A stretch of DNA of 64,000 nucleotides from JAVBWO01 sp036677375 (GTDB taxonomy: Bacteria; Bacillota; Dehalobacteriia; UBA4068; UBA4997): assembly GCA_036677375.1 (NCBI GenBank), contig JAVBWO010000012.1, positions 248,001 through 312,000 of the forward strand, given 5' to 3'. The translations under genes and the position numbers were made by a program. Within the stretch, counting starts at the first letter, position 1, and each line of letters begins with the position of its first letter. A model generated the notes under the pieces. The model was not told the origin of the DNA, ran no database searches, and saw only the letters and a program-made list of their open reading frames with translations. This document shows, one piece after another, positions 17,260-24,856 of the stretch.

Positions 17260-18843
17260 TTATAATTTAATGGTTCCGGCTTTGATGCGTTTCTGCAATT
17301 GACGATAGGTTACCGCAATCTTCTCAAAATCATTCAATTCGTCCAAGATGGTATTGTGAATGGGCATATTATGAGGAGCGTTTTTGATGAGTTCCGGTTC
17401 TTCATAGCATTCCCGGGATACTTCTCTTAAGATAGTGGCATACTCATCCAGATCATCCTTGCTGTAGGATTCCGTTGGCTCCAGGGTGAAGGGTTCCGGT
17501 ACGATCCAGGGATGGTGAGACTGCCAATAGTGCTCCATGCCAAAGTCTACCAAACGCTTGCTGACATCCATGGTACCAAAGCCCGTTTCTTCTTTCAGCG
17601 GTTCCCAGCTATAACGGCATTGTTCAATACGGCGTTTGCCTTCGGCATAGTGGATTTTGGCGCCCCGGATCTGGCTAATCTTCTTCATGAGATACTGGTT
17701 ATTCAAGACTGAGCAGATCGCCGCTTCCCTTACGCCTTCGGCGCCCATCTGCATGATCCACATATAAGCCCGCAGAACCACATGGATATTTCCCATGAAG
17801 CTGCGCACCTTGCCAATGCTTTGCGGGCAATTATAATCCAGATAGTAATGGTTGCCGTCAAATTCCGCTCTCGGAACCGGCAGGAAGGGCTTTAAGAAAT
17901 TGCGTACGCCCAAAGCGCCGCAGCCGGGGCCCATGCCGCCATGGGGAGAGGAGAAGGTTTTGTGGAGGTTGTAGTGAATGAGGTCAAAGCCCACTTCTTT
18001 CGCCCGGGTAATGCCCATGATGCCGTTAACATTGGCCTGGTCATAATAGCAAATCGCGCCCACCGCATGAGCGGCGTCCACATATTCTTTAATACGGGGA
18101 TTGAAGATACCGGTATCTTCCGGGTTGGTAATGAAAATCGCCGCCGTTCTTTCCGATAAAGCAGCCTTCATCGCATCCAGACTGGGGATACCGTTTTCAT
18201 CTGCCATAAGGGTAATCACTTTATATCCCGCTGTGGCAGGCGCTCCGGCATCGCAGGGGTGGGAAAAGATGGTAGTGATGATTTCATCACGTTTGCTATC
18301 GCCTTTGGACTCATGATAAGCCCGGACAACGCAGGCACCGGCGTAGCAGGCCGCCGCGCCGCCGCCCATATGGAATGAAAAGGCATCCATCCCGGAGATC
18401 TCACAAACCATTTCTTCTGTTTTTTTGTAGATCTCCAGGATGCCTTGGAGGGTGGCAGGATCTTGTAAAGGATGGACATCTACGATGCCGGGGTTTTGAC
18501 TGACCATGTGCTCCTGCACCTTGGGGCTGTATTTCATGGTGCAGGTCCCCTGGCTGATATCTGGGGCGATGTCTGCCCCCAAAATTTCCTGGGTTAGACG
18601 CATGAAGTGGCGGTTTACCCGCATCTGATGCACTTCCGGCAGCATGGGGGCTTTTTTACGGCGCATGGAGGTCGGGATATCATTAAGCCCATTACCCACT
18701 TCTTCCACAATCGCCGTATCAGGCTGCGGTACCAAAATTCCCCGTTGTCCGGGAACGCTCAAATCAAAAATCAACTCTTCGTCCCACTTTGCTTCGTGGA
18801 ATTTACGAAGATAAGTATTATAATCTCTGCGCATAACTGTCAT
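17260..18843 (-). CDS. Divergent glycine dehydrogenase (P-protein) subunit 2-like PLP enzyme
   Basis: A 527-residue fold-type I PLP protein related to GcvPB. The PLP lysine is in LHKTFSSPHGG (Lys295), and GTCTMKYSPKV, LPVP and the MGNIHVVLRAYMWI region match the family. Known P-protein motifs are changed: the usual AAGAHGE segment reads GGGAAACYAG, SAHGTNPASA reads SHPCDAGAPATAG, and YDGANLNAI reads YDQANVNGI. No gcvT or gcvH is present in this window. It follows the GcvPA-like gene by 27 nt. It probably forms a heterotetramer with it but may act on another amino acid than glycine. Start is the first ATG; one three codons later is also possible. Confidence 0.8.
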   Translation of the reverse strand: MTVMRRDYNTYLRKFHEAKWDEELIFDLSVPGQRGILVPQPDTAIVEEVGNGLNDIPTSMRRKKAPMLPEVHQMRVNRHFMRLTQEILGADIAPDISQGTCTMKYSPKVQEHMVSQNPGIVDVHPLQDPATLQGILEIYKKTEEMVCEISGMDAFSFHMGGGAAACYAGACVVRAYHESKGDSKRDEIITTIFSHPCDAGAPATAGYKVITLMADENGIPSLDAMKAALSERTAAIFITNPEDTGIFNPRIKEYVDAAHAVGAICYYDQANVNGIMGITRAKEVGFDLIHYNLHKTFSSPHGGMGPGCGALGVRNFLKPFLPVPRAEFDGNHYYLDYNCPQSIGKVRSFMGNIHVVLRAYMWIMQMGAEGVREAAICSVLNNQYLMKKISQIRGAKIHYAEGKRRIEQCRYSWEPLKEETGFGTMDVSKRLVDFGMEHYWQSHHPWIVPEPFTLEPTESYSKDDLDEYATILREVSRECYEEPELIKNAPHNMPIHNTILDELNDFEKIAVTYRQLQKRIKAGTIKL

Positions 18844-18870
18844 TCCCTTCTCTCTTAATGGATTCGCATC

Positions 18871-20277
18871 TTAGCAGGCAATAGCTCCTTTAATAGCATA
18901 AACCAGTTTATCGATGCTTTCTTTGTTTTGGACTTCGGTAACACAATAAAGGGCGCTTTGTCCCAGTTCGGGATAATCCTTGGAAAGATCCACACCGCCG
19001 AAGATCTTGTAATCCATCAGCTTCTGATTGATTTCCGCCACTGTTTTGCCGGTCATGTCAAAATTCACGACAAATTCTTTAAAGAAAGGCGAATTGAATT
19101 TTAAAGTAACGCCGGGAATCTCAGCAAGCTTCTTCGCGGCATATTTAGCATTGGTCATAATGGTATTGCCAACCTCTTCCATGCCTTTTGGTCCCATTAA
19201 AGAGAGATAAACCGCCACAGGCGCCATCCAGAGATTATTCTGGGTTCCGGTAAATTCACGGCCTTTTTCCCGCATAGCATAGTGGGTGCGTTCGATCAAG
19301 ACCACCGCATAACCGGTTTCCCCTTCCACCGTGGTTTCAGTGATGCCATCCACCAACTCTTTGAACTCCATCATGTATTTCATATCATCCAAGCTTGCGA
19401 TATAACCACCCTGGGCACCGCCGCAATGGAGGTGCAAGCCTACGCTGTGGATATCCCCTACGGCAATGGTAGCACCGTAATTGCCAGGAGCTTCCATAAC
19501 CCCCAAAGTAACGGGATCGGAGTAAACAATAAATTCGGCGCCGCCGGCTCTGGCGATTTTGCCGATCTCTGCGCCCTGGCTTTCAATGATCCCGAGATAG
19601 TTGGGATTTTCCAGAAGGACAGCCGCGACGTCATTCCCCATTTTGTTTTTCAGATCCGCCAGATCCAACAAGCCAGTGGCAGGCTCATAATCCACCATAA
19701 CGATTTCCAGAGCTTTTTCGGGCTGTACGGATTTCAGATAGTTCTTGGCAATCAGAAGATTTTGCGGATTCATGGTCTTGGGCAGCAGAACTTTTTTTCT
19801 GCCGGTCAGCCGGTTTGCCATACACAAGCCGCTGGCTACCGCCTGGCCGCCGCAGTGACAAGGCACTGTCAGAAAATCCATTTCCAGAAGCTCGGCCATA
19901 AGACTTTGATACTCGAAAAAGATCTGATATTTACCATGGTCGGCCCAGGTTTCCGCGCCATAGCAGGTCAGAAGCTCACCACGGCCGGCAATCTCGTCGC
20001 AAACAGCAGGAATATAATGCTGCGCGCAGCCGGCTCCCATGTAGTTGTCAAATTCGTTGCAGTTGATGTTTTTTGCCAAAATCTTTTCCACATGTTTTTT
20101 GATGCCTTGCTCGTCACGAATGGGCTCCGGCAATTTCAAGCCGCCTTTTAAGCGCAGTTCTTCAGGGATCTCTTCGTAGAGTTCCATGATATCATTGACG
20201 CCTACGGCTTTCATCATTTCCGCCTGTACTTCCGGAACCGAGTTTGGAATATACGGGAATACCGTTTTTTCACTCAT
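18871..20277 (-). CDS. Divergent glycine dehydrogenase (P-protein) subunit 1-like protein
   Basis: A 468-residue relative of GcvPA. Family landmarks are YIPNSVPEVQAEMMKAVGV, YMGAGCAQHYIPAVCDEIAGRGELLTCY, FEYQSLMAELLEMD, and a distorted version of the REQHIRREKATSNICTNQ segment that here reads as HYAMREKGREFTGTQNN. The usual TPYQPEISQG is replaced by GAETWADHGKYQ, and the usual SMYDGATA by PCHCGGQA. The ATG at 20277 follows GTGGGG by 6 nt; an upstream start lacks a site. It is the first gene of the set and sits behind a MerR-type promoter. Substrate unknown; a true glycine decarboxylase role looks doubtful. Confidence 0.8.
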   Translation of the reverse strand: MSEKTVFPYIPNSVPEVQAEMMKAVGVNDIMELYEEIPEELRLKGGLKLPEPIRDEQGIKKHVEKILAKNINCNEFDNYMGAGCAQHYIPAVCDEIAGRGELLTCYGAETWADHGKYQIFFEYQSLMAELLEMDFLTVPCHCGGQAVASGLCMANRLTGRKKVLLPKTMNPQNLLIAKNYLKSVQPEKALEIVMVDYEPATGLLDLADLKNKMGNDVAAVLLENPNYLGIIESQGAEIGKIARAGGAEFIVYSDPVTLGVMEAPGNYGATIAVGDIHSVGLHLHCGGAQGGYIASLDDMKYMMEFKELVDGITETTVEGETGYAVVLIERTHYAMREKGREFTGTQNNLWMAPVAVYLSLMGPKGMEEVGNTIMTNAKYAAKKLAEIPGVTLKFNSPFFKEFVVNFDMTGKTVAEINQKLMDYKIFGGVDLSKDYPELGQSALYCVTEVQNKESIDKLVYAIKGAIAC

Positions 20278-20385
20278 ACCTTTCCCCACCTTACTTGTAT
20301 TTTTTATACTTTGCTGTTTCCATAGCACCGTTTTCGGTCTCCACAGAACAACAAAATAAAATCTAACCGTCCGGTTTATGTCTGC

Positions 20386-20416
20386 ATTCTATCCTCTCCA
20401 GTAAATGGAGAGTCAA
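20386..20416 (-). promoter_or_regulatory. MerR-type promoter of the P-protein-like operon
   Basis: On the minus strand TTGACT (20416-20411) and TAGAAT (20391-20386) are 19 bp apart, the overlong spacer that MerR activators untwist. The spacer holds the inverted repeat CTCTCCA-GTAAA-TGGAGAG (20394-20412). The adjacent merR gene is the obvious candidate activator. Confidence 0.8.
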
Positions 20417-20507
20417 CAACAATTTGCAAAATTTTTTAAATATTTAAAAAACCCAGTTAAATCCTATTTAAATCACTTCAAATGCCAGCAGGTATATAAA
20501 ACATGAA

Positions 20508-20542
20508 AAAAATCCTATTGCAAAAACTGCAATAGGATTTTT
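20508..20542 (-). terminator. Terminator of the merR gene
   Basis: AAAAATCCTATTGCA (20508-20522) and TGCAATAGGATTTTT (20528-20542) form a 15-bp perfect stem with a 5-nt loop, followed by T6 on the minus strand. Confidence 0.9.
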
Positions 20543-20571
20543 AAGATAATATGAAAACAACAAATTTATTT

Positions 20572-21453
20572 TTAAAGCTTGACGACGGGGAAATTGATCT
20601 TAGTGATATAATGGCTGGAATCATCAGCATTGCAAGGGTCCAACAGATAATGTTCAATGGGCGGGCCTGTGATCTCATAGCCGTTTTGCTCGATCCATTC
20701 GATCAAAGAAAGATAAGCCCTGTAAGAGTTCTTATAATGGCCGATATGAATGGTACTGGCAACCAAAAATCCACCCAGGGATTTCAAAGTGCTGCAATCG
20801 AAATTAGCGGATTTGATGATGGGCAAACACACCTCCAGATCTCCTTCATCGCTAATAAACTGCGAAGCGTAACCGTCGTGAAAGATCCCGATAAAGGGGC
20901 CGGAATGGAAGAGATTGTACTGGTCGCGCATTCTTTGCAGTTCCAGACACCGCTCTAAAAACAGATCGTCCGCATTGAGCCTGCTCGTATAGCGGGTATA
21001 CAGAACCCAGGTAGAGGGCATGATATAAACATCTACCGGATACATGTCTTTATTAGGCTTGGCGTCAATATCAATGGATGTCAGCACATTTTGCCCGGAT
21101 ACCAAACGGTTATGGGCGTACTGCGTCGCCAGAAGCTGATGATTCAATTTTTCAACTTCACGCTCAATCGCTTGGATCTTGCATTTCAGTTTTTCCGCTA
21201 AAAATGTAACATCTTTTTCCTGAAGGATGTTTCGGATATCGTCCAAAGACAATCCGTAGGGCTTCAGTTCTTTAATGATTTGCACCTGCAAAATCTGCTT
21301 GTCGGAATAATAGCGGTAACCGGTTTCCGCATTGCGGATCTCGGGAGTCAACAACCCTTCCTGGTCATAAAAGCGCAAGGTCTTGACGGAGATATCGGAT
21401 ATTCTGGATAATTCACCAATCGAATATATTTTTGCATCCTTTTGACTCATCAT
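20572..21453 (-). CDS. MerR family regulator with GyrI-like effector domain
   Basis: A 293-residue BmrR-like activator. The MerR HTH is at about 10-50: YSIGELSRISDISVKTLRFYDQEGLL, with the wing ETGYRYYSDKQ. A dimerising coiled coil follows at about 80-120. The C-terminal half (about 135-290), ending with CLPI...GHYKNSYRAYLSLIEWIEQNG, resembles the GyrI-like small-molecule domain of BmrR. Such proteins activate promoters with a 19-bp spacer on binding a ligand. Three such promoters lie within 4 kb, so this is probably the local pathway activator. The start is one of two adjacent ATGs after GAGG. Confidence 0.9.
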   Translation of the reverse strand: MMSQKDAKIYSIGELSRISDISVKTLRFYDQEGLLTPEIRNAETGYRYYSDKQILQVQIIKELKPYGLSLDDIRNILQEKDVTFLAEKLKCKIQAIEREVEKLNHQLLATQYAHNRLVSGQNVLTSIDIDAKPNKDMYPVDVYIMPSTWVLYTRYTSRLNADDLFLERCLELQRMRDQYNLFHSGPFIGIFHDGYASQFISDEGDLEVCLPIIKSANFDCSTLKSLGGFLVASTIHIGHYKNSYRAYLSLIEWIEQNGYEITGPPIEHYLLDPCNADDSSHYITKINFPVVKL

Positions 21454-21574
21454 ACCTCATCTGCCTTTCCCACTCCTTTATTATATAATTTTGTTAATAT
21501 TAATATTTATATTTATATTTTCGGCACTATAATTCATTTTCCTTTTCTTTCACTGAAGCCCGGATAGCAGAAGG

Positions 21575-21603
21575 AACCAAAGTACGGTTAACGTACTTTG
21601 GTT
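21575..21603. repeat. 12-bp perfect inverted repeat in the merR leader
   Basis: AACCAAAGTACG (21575-21586) and CGTACTTTGGTT (21592-21603) flank GTTAA. A T-rich stretch follows on the plus strand, where no gene ends. It lies between the putative merR promoter and the start codon, so it may be a leader hairpin or an operator. Confidence 0.6.
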
Positions 21604-21731
21604 TATATTTTTTACGATCAAAATCAGTTATCATTAAAATCACAAGCAGATCTAAAACGAAACAGCACTGCTACTGCCTCATGTGCTAGAAATATATTTA
21701 AATAAACTTTAGATTTATATACTTTAAGGTT

Positions 21732-21763
21732 ATTATAAACCCTCCAGTCAGGTGTACAGTCAA
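21732..21763 (-). promoter_or_regulatory. Putative merR promoter with partial MerR element
   Basis: TTGACT (21763-21758) and TATAAT (21737-21732) are 20 bp apart on the minus strand. The flank ATAAACCCTCC is identical to that of the SLC13 promoter, but the right half-site is degraded. It implies a ~275-nt leader for merR. Autoregulation is an inference. Confidence 0.5.
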
Positions 21764-21902
21764 GAGAGTCGACAAAATTATTTTAATTTTTATAATTTTT
21801 CGCAAATTGAATATGGACAGTTATTATTCATCCCCCGACTTTACGCTTATTCGAAGATATGGATGATTAAGGCAAGATTGTAATACGCTCAATACGCTCG
21901 TT

Positions 21903-22059
21903 CAGTGTAACATCTAACATTGTGATATAGCGGCGAAGATGTTTTGCGCAAGACAAGGCGAGGATTGAGGAATCCTTTATGTAATCTCATTGACGACAAC
22001 ACAGTCTTGCACCAAACGGACCGCCGATGTACACAAGGATTCTGGGTTGCAATGTACTA
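21903..22059 (+). repeat. Dispersed repeat, copy A
   Basis: About 157 bp that match the segment at 24404-24548 in the same orientation. Shared blocks are GTAACATCTAA, ATTGTGATAT, GCGGC, GACAAGG, ACCGCCGATGTACACAAGG and a GTACTA end. The ends are imperfect inverted repeats, as in a small non-autonomous mobile element. No ORF is preserved. Confidence 0.7.
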
Positions 22060-22110
22060 AAACACAAAGCGCAGGATCGCCTTCCATAAACGATTCTGCG
22101 CTTTGTGTTT
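22060..22110 (-). terminator. Terminator of the SLC13-type transporter gene
   Basis: AAACACAAAGCGCAGGATCG (22060-22079) pairs with the segment 22091-22110 at 19 of 20 positions around an 11-nt loop, with TTTT on the minus strand. It directly abuts repeat copy A. Confidence 0.8.
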
Positions 22111-22143
22111 CCCTTGCGTATAACCTAAATGATATCAGATATC

Positions 22144-23613
22144 CTACCGGAACATCCCGATGGAAATCCAATACGGGACTGCAATCATTAAAGCAATTAA
22201 AGAAGACGCAAAATGAATCAGACCAAACTTGGCCATATGAGAAGGCGTCCATATTTTTTCATGTACCATAGATTCTGATTGCAAAGCCCATATATTGGTA
22301 TAACTCATAATAAAGCTGTTGATCGCAATGGCAAACAAAGGTACCCAGACCAGTGGACTGATGCCGTATACTTGCTGAATGTCCGGCAGTATGGGAACTA
22401 AAATTGCCATAGTGGGTAAGAATCTTGCAACATCAACGAATCTCCAAGCAAACAAAAACACTGTCATGCAAAAAGTGAACAAATAAGGATTACCTGCTAT
22501 AGGCTTTAAAGCAGGAATAATGATGCCCGACATCCAAGCCGAAATCCCTGTGGATTTACAAATTGCTCCCAAACCAATGGAGGCGCCGATAAAAATAACC
22601 AGATCCCAGGTGATGCCCGGTCCGATATCATTTTTCTTGATGATCCCCGCTGCTGCTAAAAGGAAAAACGCACCCAGGCATATGGCCGCATCATTGATGT
22701 GATGCCAACTGCTGGTAACAAAAAACGCAAACGCTACCACAAGAACAATACCTGTAATAATCTCATCCCGGCTTAAAGGGGGCAATTGACTAAACTCCCG
22801 TTGGAAATCTTCTTCGGATATGGCGATAGCATGTTTCGGCTTTAAAATAAACCATCCGAAAATAATGAGCAGAATGCCGGATAATTCCACCGGCAGCAAG
22901 GCCACCTGGCTATAGCTGGAAAAGGTAAGTAACCCCTGAAGCTGCGGCACCGCCTCGTACATGCCTAAGGCGATGGGCCCGGTTAAGGAACCGGTCAGCC
23001 ACCCGGACCCAGGAATCATACCCATTGCAAAAGTAACCAGCATGATAAGAGAACGGGCAGCCGAGCCTTCCTCTAATTTTAAAACTTGAACACATCCGGC
23101 AGCAATGGGAATAATGATTGCTGTTCTAACCGTAATGGACGGGGTAAGGATCGACAATACAACCCCAATGATGACCCATGCTAAAATCATACTGCCTACC
23201 GACGGCTTAAACAATTTAATAACAAAATAGGCGATCCTCTTCCCCAGCCCCGTCTTCAAAAGCACAAAGCCAAAGAATAAAGCCGGAATAAGCACCCACA
23301 ATGCTGAACTGGTAAACCCGGAGAATACATCGGCAGGTGCAAGACCGAAAACCAAACATAACATCATAAAAAAACAACTGGATACCGAATAAGGTATGTT
23401 CAGGGGCTTAAAGATCCACATTCCCAGCACAATGATGATAGACATCAAAATCCGATGCGCCTGGGGTGTCAATAAGGGAAATGGCTGCGAAATACCAATA
23501 ATAATGCCAGTGACCAAAAAAACAAAAAAACCGATATTGGCAAATAACGATTTCCCTGACAGTTTTGGTGCATGAGGCTTCACTTGCCTAATTGTCTCTT
23601 CCTTTGTACTCAT
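22144..23613 (-). CDS. SLC13/DASS family anion transporter
   Basis: A 489-residue inner-membrane protein with about twelve hydrophobic segments and an N-terminal cytoplasmic tail. The fold and segments such as LTPSITVRTAIIIPIAAG, SGWLTGSLTGPIALG and FVDVARFLPTMAILVPILPD resemble the divalent-anion:sodium symporter group that imports dicarboxylates, citrate or sulfate. The chosen ATG (23613) lies 8 nt after AGAGG. It is a single-gene transcript read from a MerR-type promoter, divergent from the carbonic-anhydrase-like gene. It may supply or export an acid of the adjacent pathway. Substrate unknown. Confidence 0.82.
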   Translation of the reverse strand: MSTKEETIRQVKPHAPKLSGKSLFANIGFFVFLVTGIIIGISQPFPLLTPQAHRILMSIIIVLGMWIFKPLNIPYSVSSCFFMMLCLVFGLAPADVFSGFTSSALWVLIPALFFGFVLLKTGLGKRIAYFVIKLFKPSVGSMILAWVIIGVVLSILTPSITVRTAIIIPIAAGCVQVLKLEEGSAARSLIMLVTFAMGMIPGSGWLTGSLTGPIALGMYEAVPQLQGLLTFSSYSQVALLPVELSGILLIIFGWFILKPKHAIAISEEDFQREFSQLPPLSRDEIITGIVLVVAFAFFVTSSWHHINDAAICLGAFFLLAAAGIIKKNDIGPGITWDLVIFIGASIGLGAICKSTGISAWMSGIIIPALKPIAGNPYLFTFCMTVFLFAWRFVDVARFLPTMAILVPILPDIQQVYGISPLVWVPLFAIAINSFIMSYTNIWALQSESMVHEKIWTPSHMAKFGLIHFASSLIALMIAVPYWISIGMFR

Positions 23614-23829
23614 CATCACAACCTCTTTCTTTTTTATTCATTCATCTACATCGGAAGCAAACCTTTGTAAATATGTTTGTAAATTTGTAAATATGCAAGA
23701 TAAGCGCTTATGATTCGTTTCCGTGTTGTTTTGTTCCCTCCTTTATTATTCTGATCCCCAAAGAAATCTTAACCATACGTTTAAGCGGTATTTCGCTAGC
23801 AAAAGTACCATCCATCATCCTTGCGTATA

Positions 23830-23860
23830 AGAATAAACCCTCCATTAAGCGGAGGGTCAA
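23830..23860 (-). promoter_or_regulatory. MerR-type promoter of the SLC13 transporter
   Basis: TTGACC (23860-23855) and TATTCT (23835-23830) are 19 bp apart on the minus strand. The perfect palindrome ACCCTCC-N7-GGAGGGT (23837-23857) fills the spacer. This closely resembles known BmrR/Mta operator geometry. Confidence 0.85.
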
Positions 23861-23933
23861 TATATTAATTTCTAAAATTTTAGCAATTCTTTTTAAACAT
23901 TTTAAATTTTTTGTAAATAATATTTATCTCCTA

Positions 23934-23964
23934 TTGACTCTCCATTTGAAGGAAGCTTTATATT
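23934..23964 (+). promoter_or_regulatory. MerR-type promoter of the carbonic-anhydrase-like gene
   Basis: TTGACT (23934-23939) and TATATT (23959-23964) are 19 bp apart. The spacer has the left half-site CTCTCC, N7, then GGAAGC, a weaker match to the right half-site. It reads toward the gene at 24005, divergent from the SLC13 promoter 75 bp away. Confidence 0.7.
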
Positions 23965-24004
23965 ATGGACTGAGGTAAATTTTAAACAGATTGGAGAGCA
24001 TCTT

Positions 24005-24397
24005 ATGCAATCAGGAACTTTTCTTACAGTCATCAACTGTATGGACGGCAGGGTACAACTGCCGGTACAAAACTGGTTAATGGAACAAAAGATGGCAGAT
24101 TTTTTTGATACCATCACGGAACCTGGAGCTGATTTTGTACTCAGTAATGGAAGCGATGATTTGATCCAACACATTTATAAGGAAGTCATGATTTCAGTTT
24201 CCCTGCATCGATCCAATTCCATTTTATTAGTCGGACATCATGATTGTGCCGCCAATCCTGTCGATCAGGAGCAGCATATCCATCATATCCTTGCAGGAAT
24301 CAAAAGAATTCAAGCCTGGGATCTCGGCGTGCGGACCTACGGGCTTTGGGTAGGAGAAAATTGGCAGGTAGAATGTGTATATGATTCCGGGCAGTAA
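24005..24397 (+). CDS. Small beta-carbonic-anhydrase-like protein
   Basis: A 130-residue protein with the zinc-site pattern of beta-carbonic anhydrases: Cys12-x-Asp14-x-Arg16 (CMDGR) and His78-x-x-Cys81 (GHHDC). It is much shorter than typical 190-220-residue enzymes, lacking the N-terminal arm and C-terminal part, as in a group of compact clostridial and archaeal homologues. If active it interconverts CO2 and bicarbonate in the cytoplasm. It is transcribed from a MerR-type promoter shared in design with the P-protein-like operon, whose reaction could release CO2. Activity is not proven by sequence. Confidence 0.75.
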   Translation: MQSGTFLTVINCMDGRVQLPVQNWLMEQKMADFFDTITEPGADFVLSNGSDDLIQHIYKEVMISVSLHRSNSILLVGHHDCAANPVDQEQHIHHILAGIKRIQAWDLGVRTYGLWVGENWQVECVYDSGQ

Positions 24398-24403
24398 ACT
24401 CTG

Positions 24404-24548
24404 GTACACTGTAACATCTAAAATTGTGATATGGCGGCAAGGATGCTTTGAACAGGACAAGGTAGAGGAAAGAAATACTTTAGACGGCAACGCACTATTG
24501 CACAAAACAGACCGCCGATGTACACAAGGAATCGGTGTTACAGTACTA
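24404..24548 (+). repeat. Dispersed repeat, copy B
   Basis: About 145 bp, a diverged direct copy of the segment at 21903-22059. The outer ends GGTACACTGTAAC and GTTACAGTACTA are near-inverted repeats of each other, clearer than in copy A. It begins just after the stop codon of the carbonic-anhydrase-like gene. Confidence 0.7.
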
Positions 24549-24579
24549 GCCTCATGCTAACAAACATATCACCATCTTG

Positions 24580-24617
24580 AATAGAATATGCTCCCGCACA
24601 GAGGAGCATATTCTATT
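24580..24617 (+). terminator. Terminator after the carbonic-anhydrase-like gene
   Basis: AATAGAATATGCTCC (24580-24594) and GGAGCATATTCTATT (24603-24617) form a 15-bp perfect stem with an 8-nt loop, followed by an AT-rich stretch. Repeat copy B lies between it and the gene. The stretch 24618-24780 shows only low-complexity TCATC-rich sequence. Confidence 0.75.
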
Positions 24618-24791
24618 TATCATTTCAGTTTAATCATTCATCTTCATCGTTCATCTTAATCATTCATCCGTTTCATAATTCAAGAGAGACTTGAATCAAC
24701 AAACCCTAAAAAAGGGTATGTATCGTTCACAAACAGGTAAGTTTATGTTTTTGCTCAATGTGTTTCACAAAGCAAAAGCCCATAAAAAAAA

Positions 24792-24817
24792 CGCTTCGCC
24801 GGGCTAAAGGCGAAGCG
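24792..24817 (-). terminator. Terminator of the histidine operon
   Basis: CGCTTCGCC (24792-24800) and GGCGAAGCG (24809-24817) form a 9-bp GC-rich stem, followed by T8 on the minus strand. It lies 40 nt after hisIE. Confidence 0.9.
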
Positions 24818-24856
24818 CATAAATGATATTGATTGATGATTGCATAAGTTAACAGG

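Noticed and set aside
17260..20277. A normal glycine cleavage operon
   Set aside because: gcvT and gcvH are absent from the window, and several P-protein active-site motifs are changed in both subunits.
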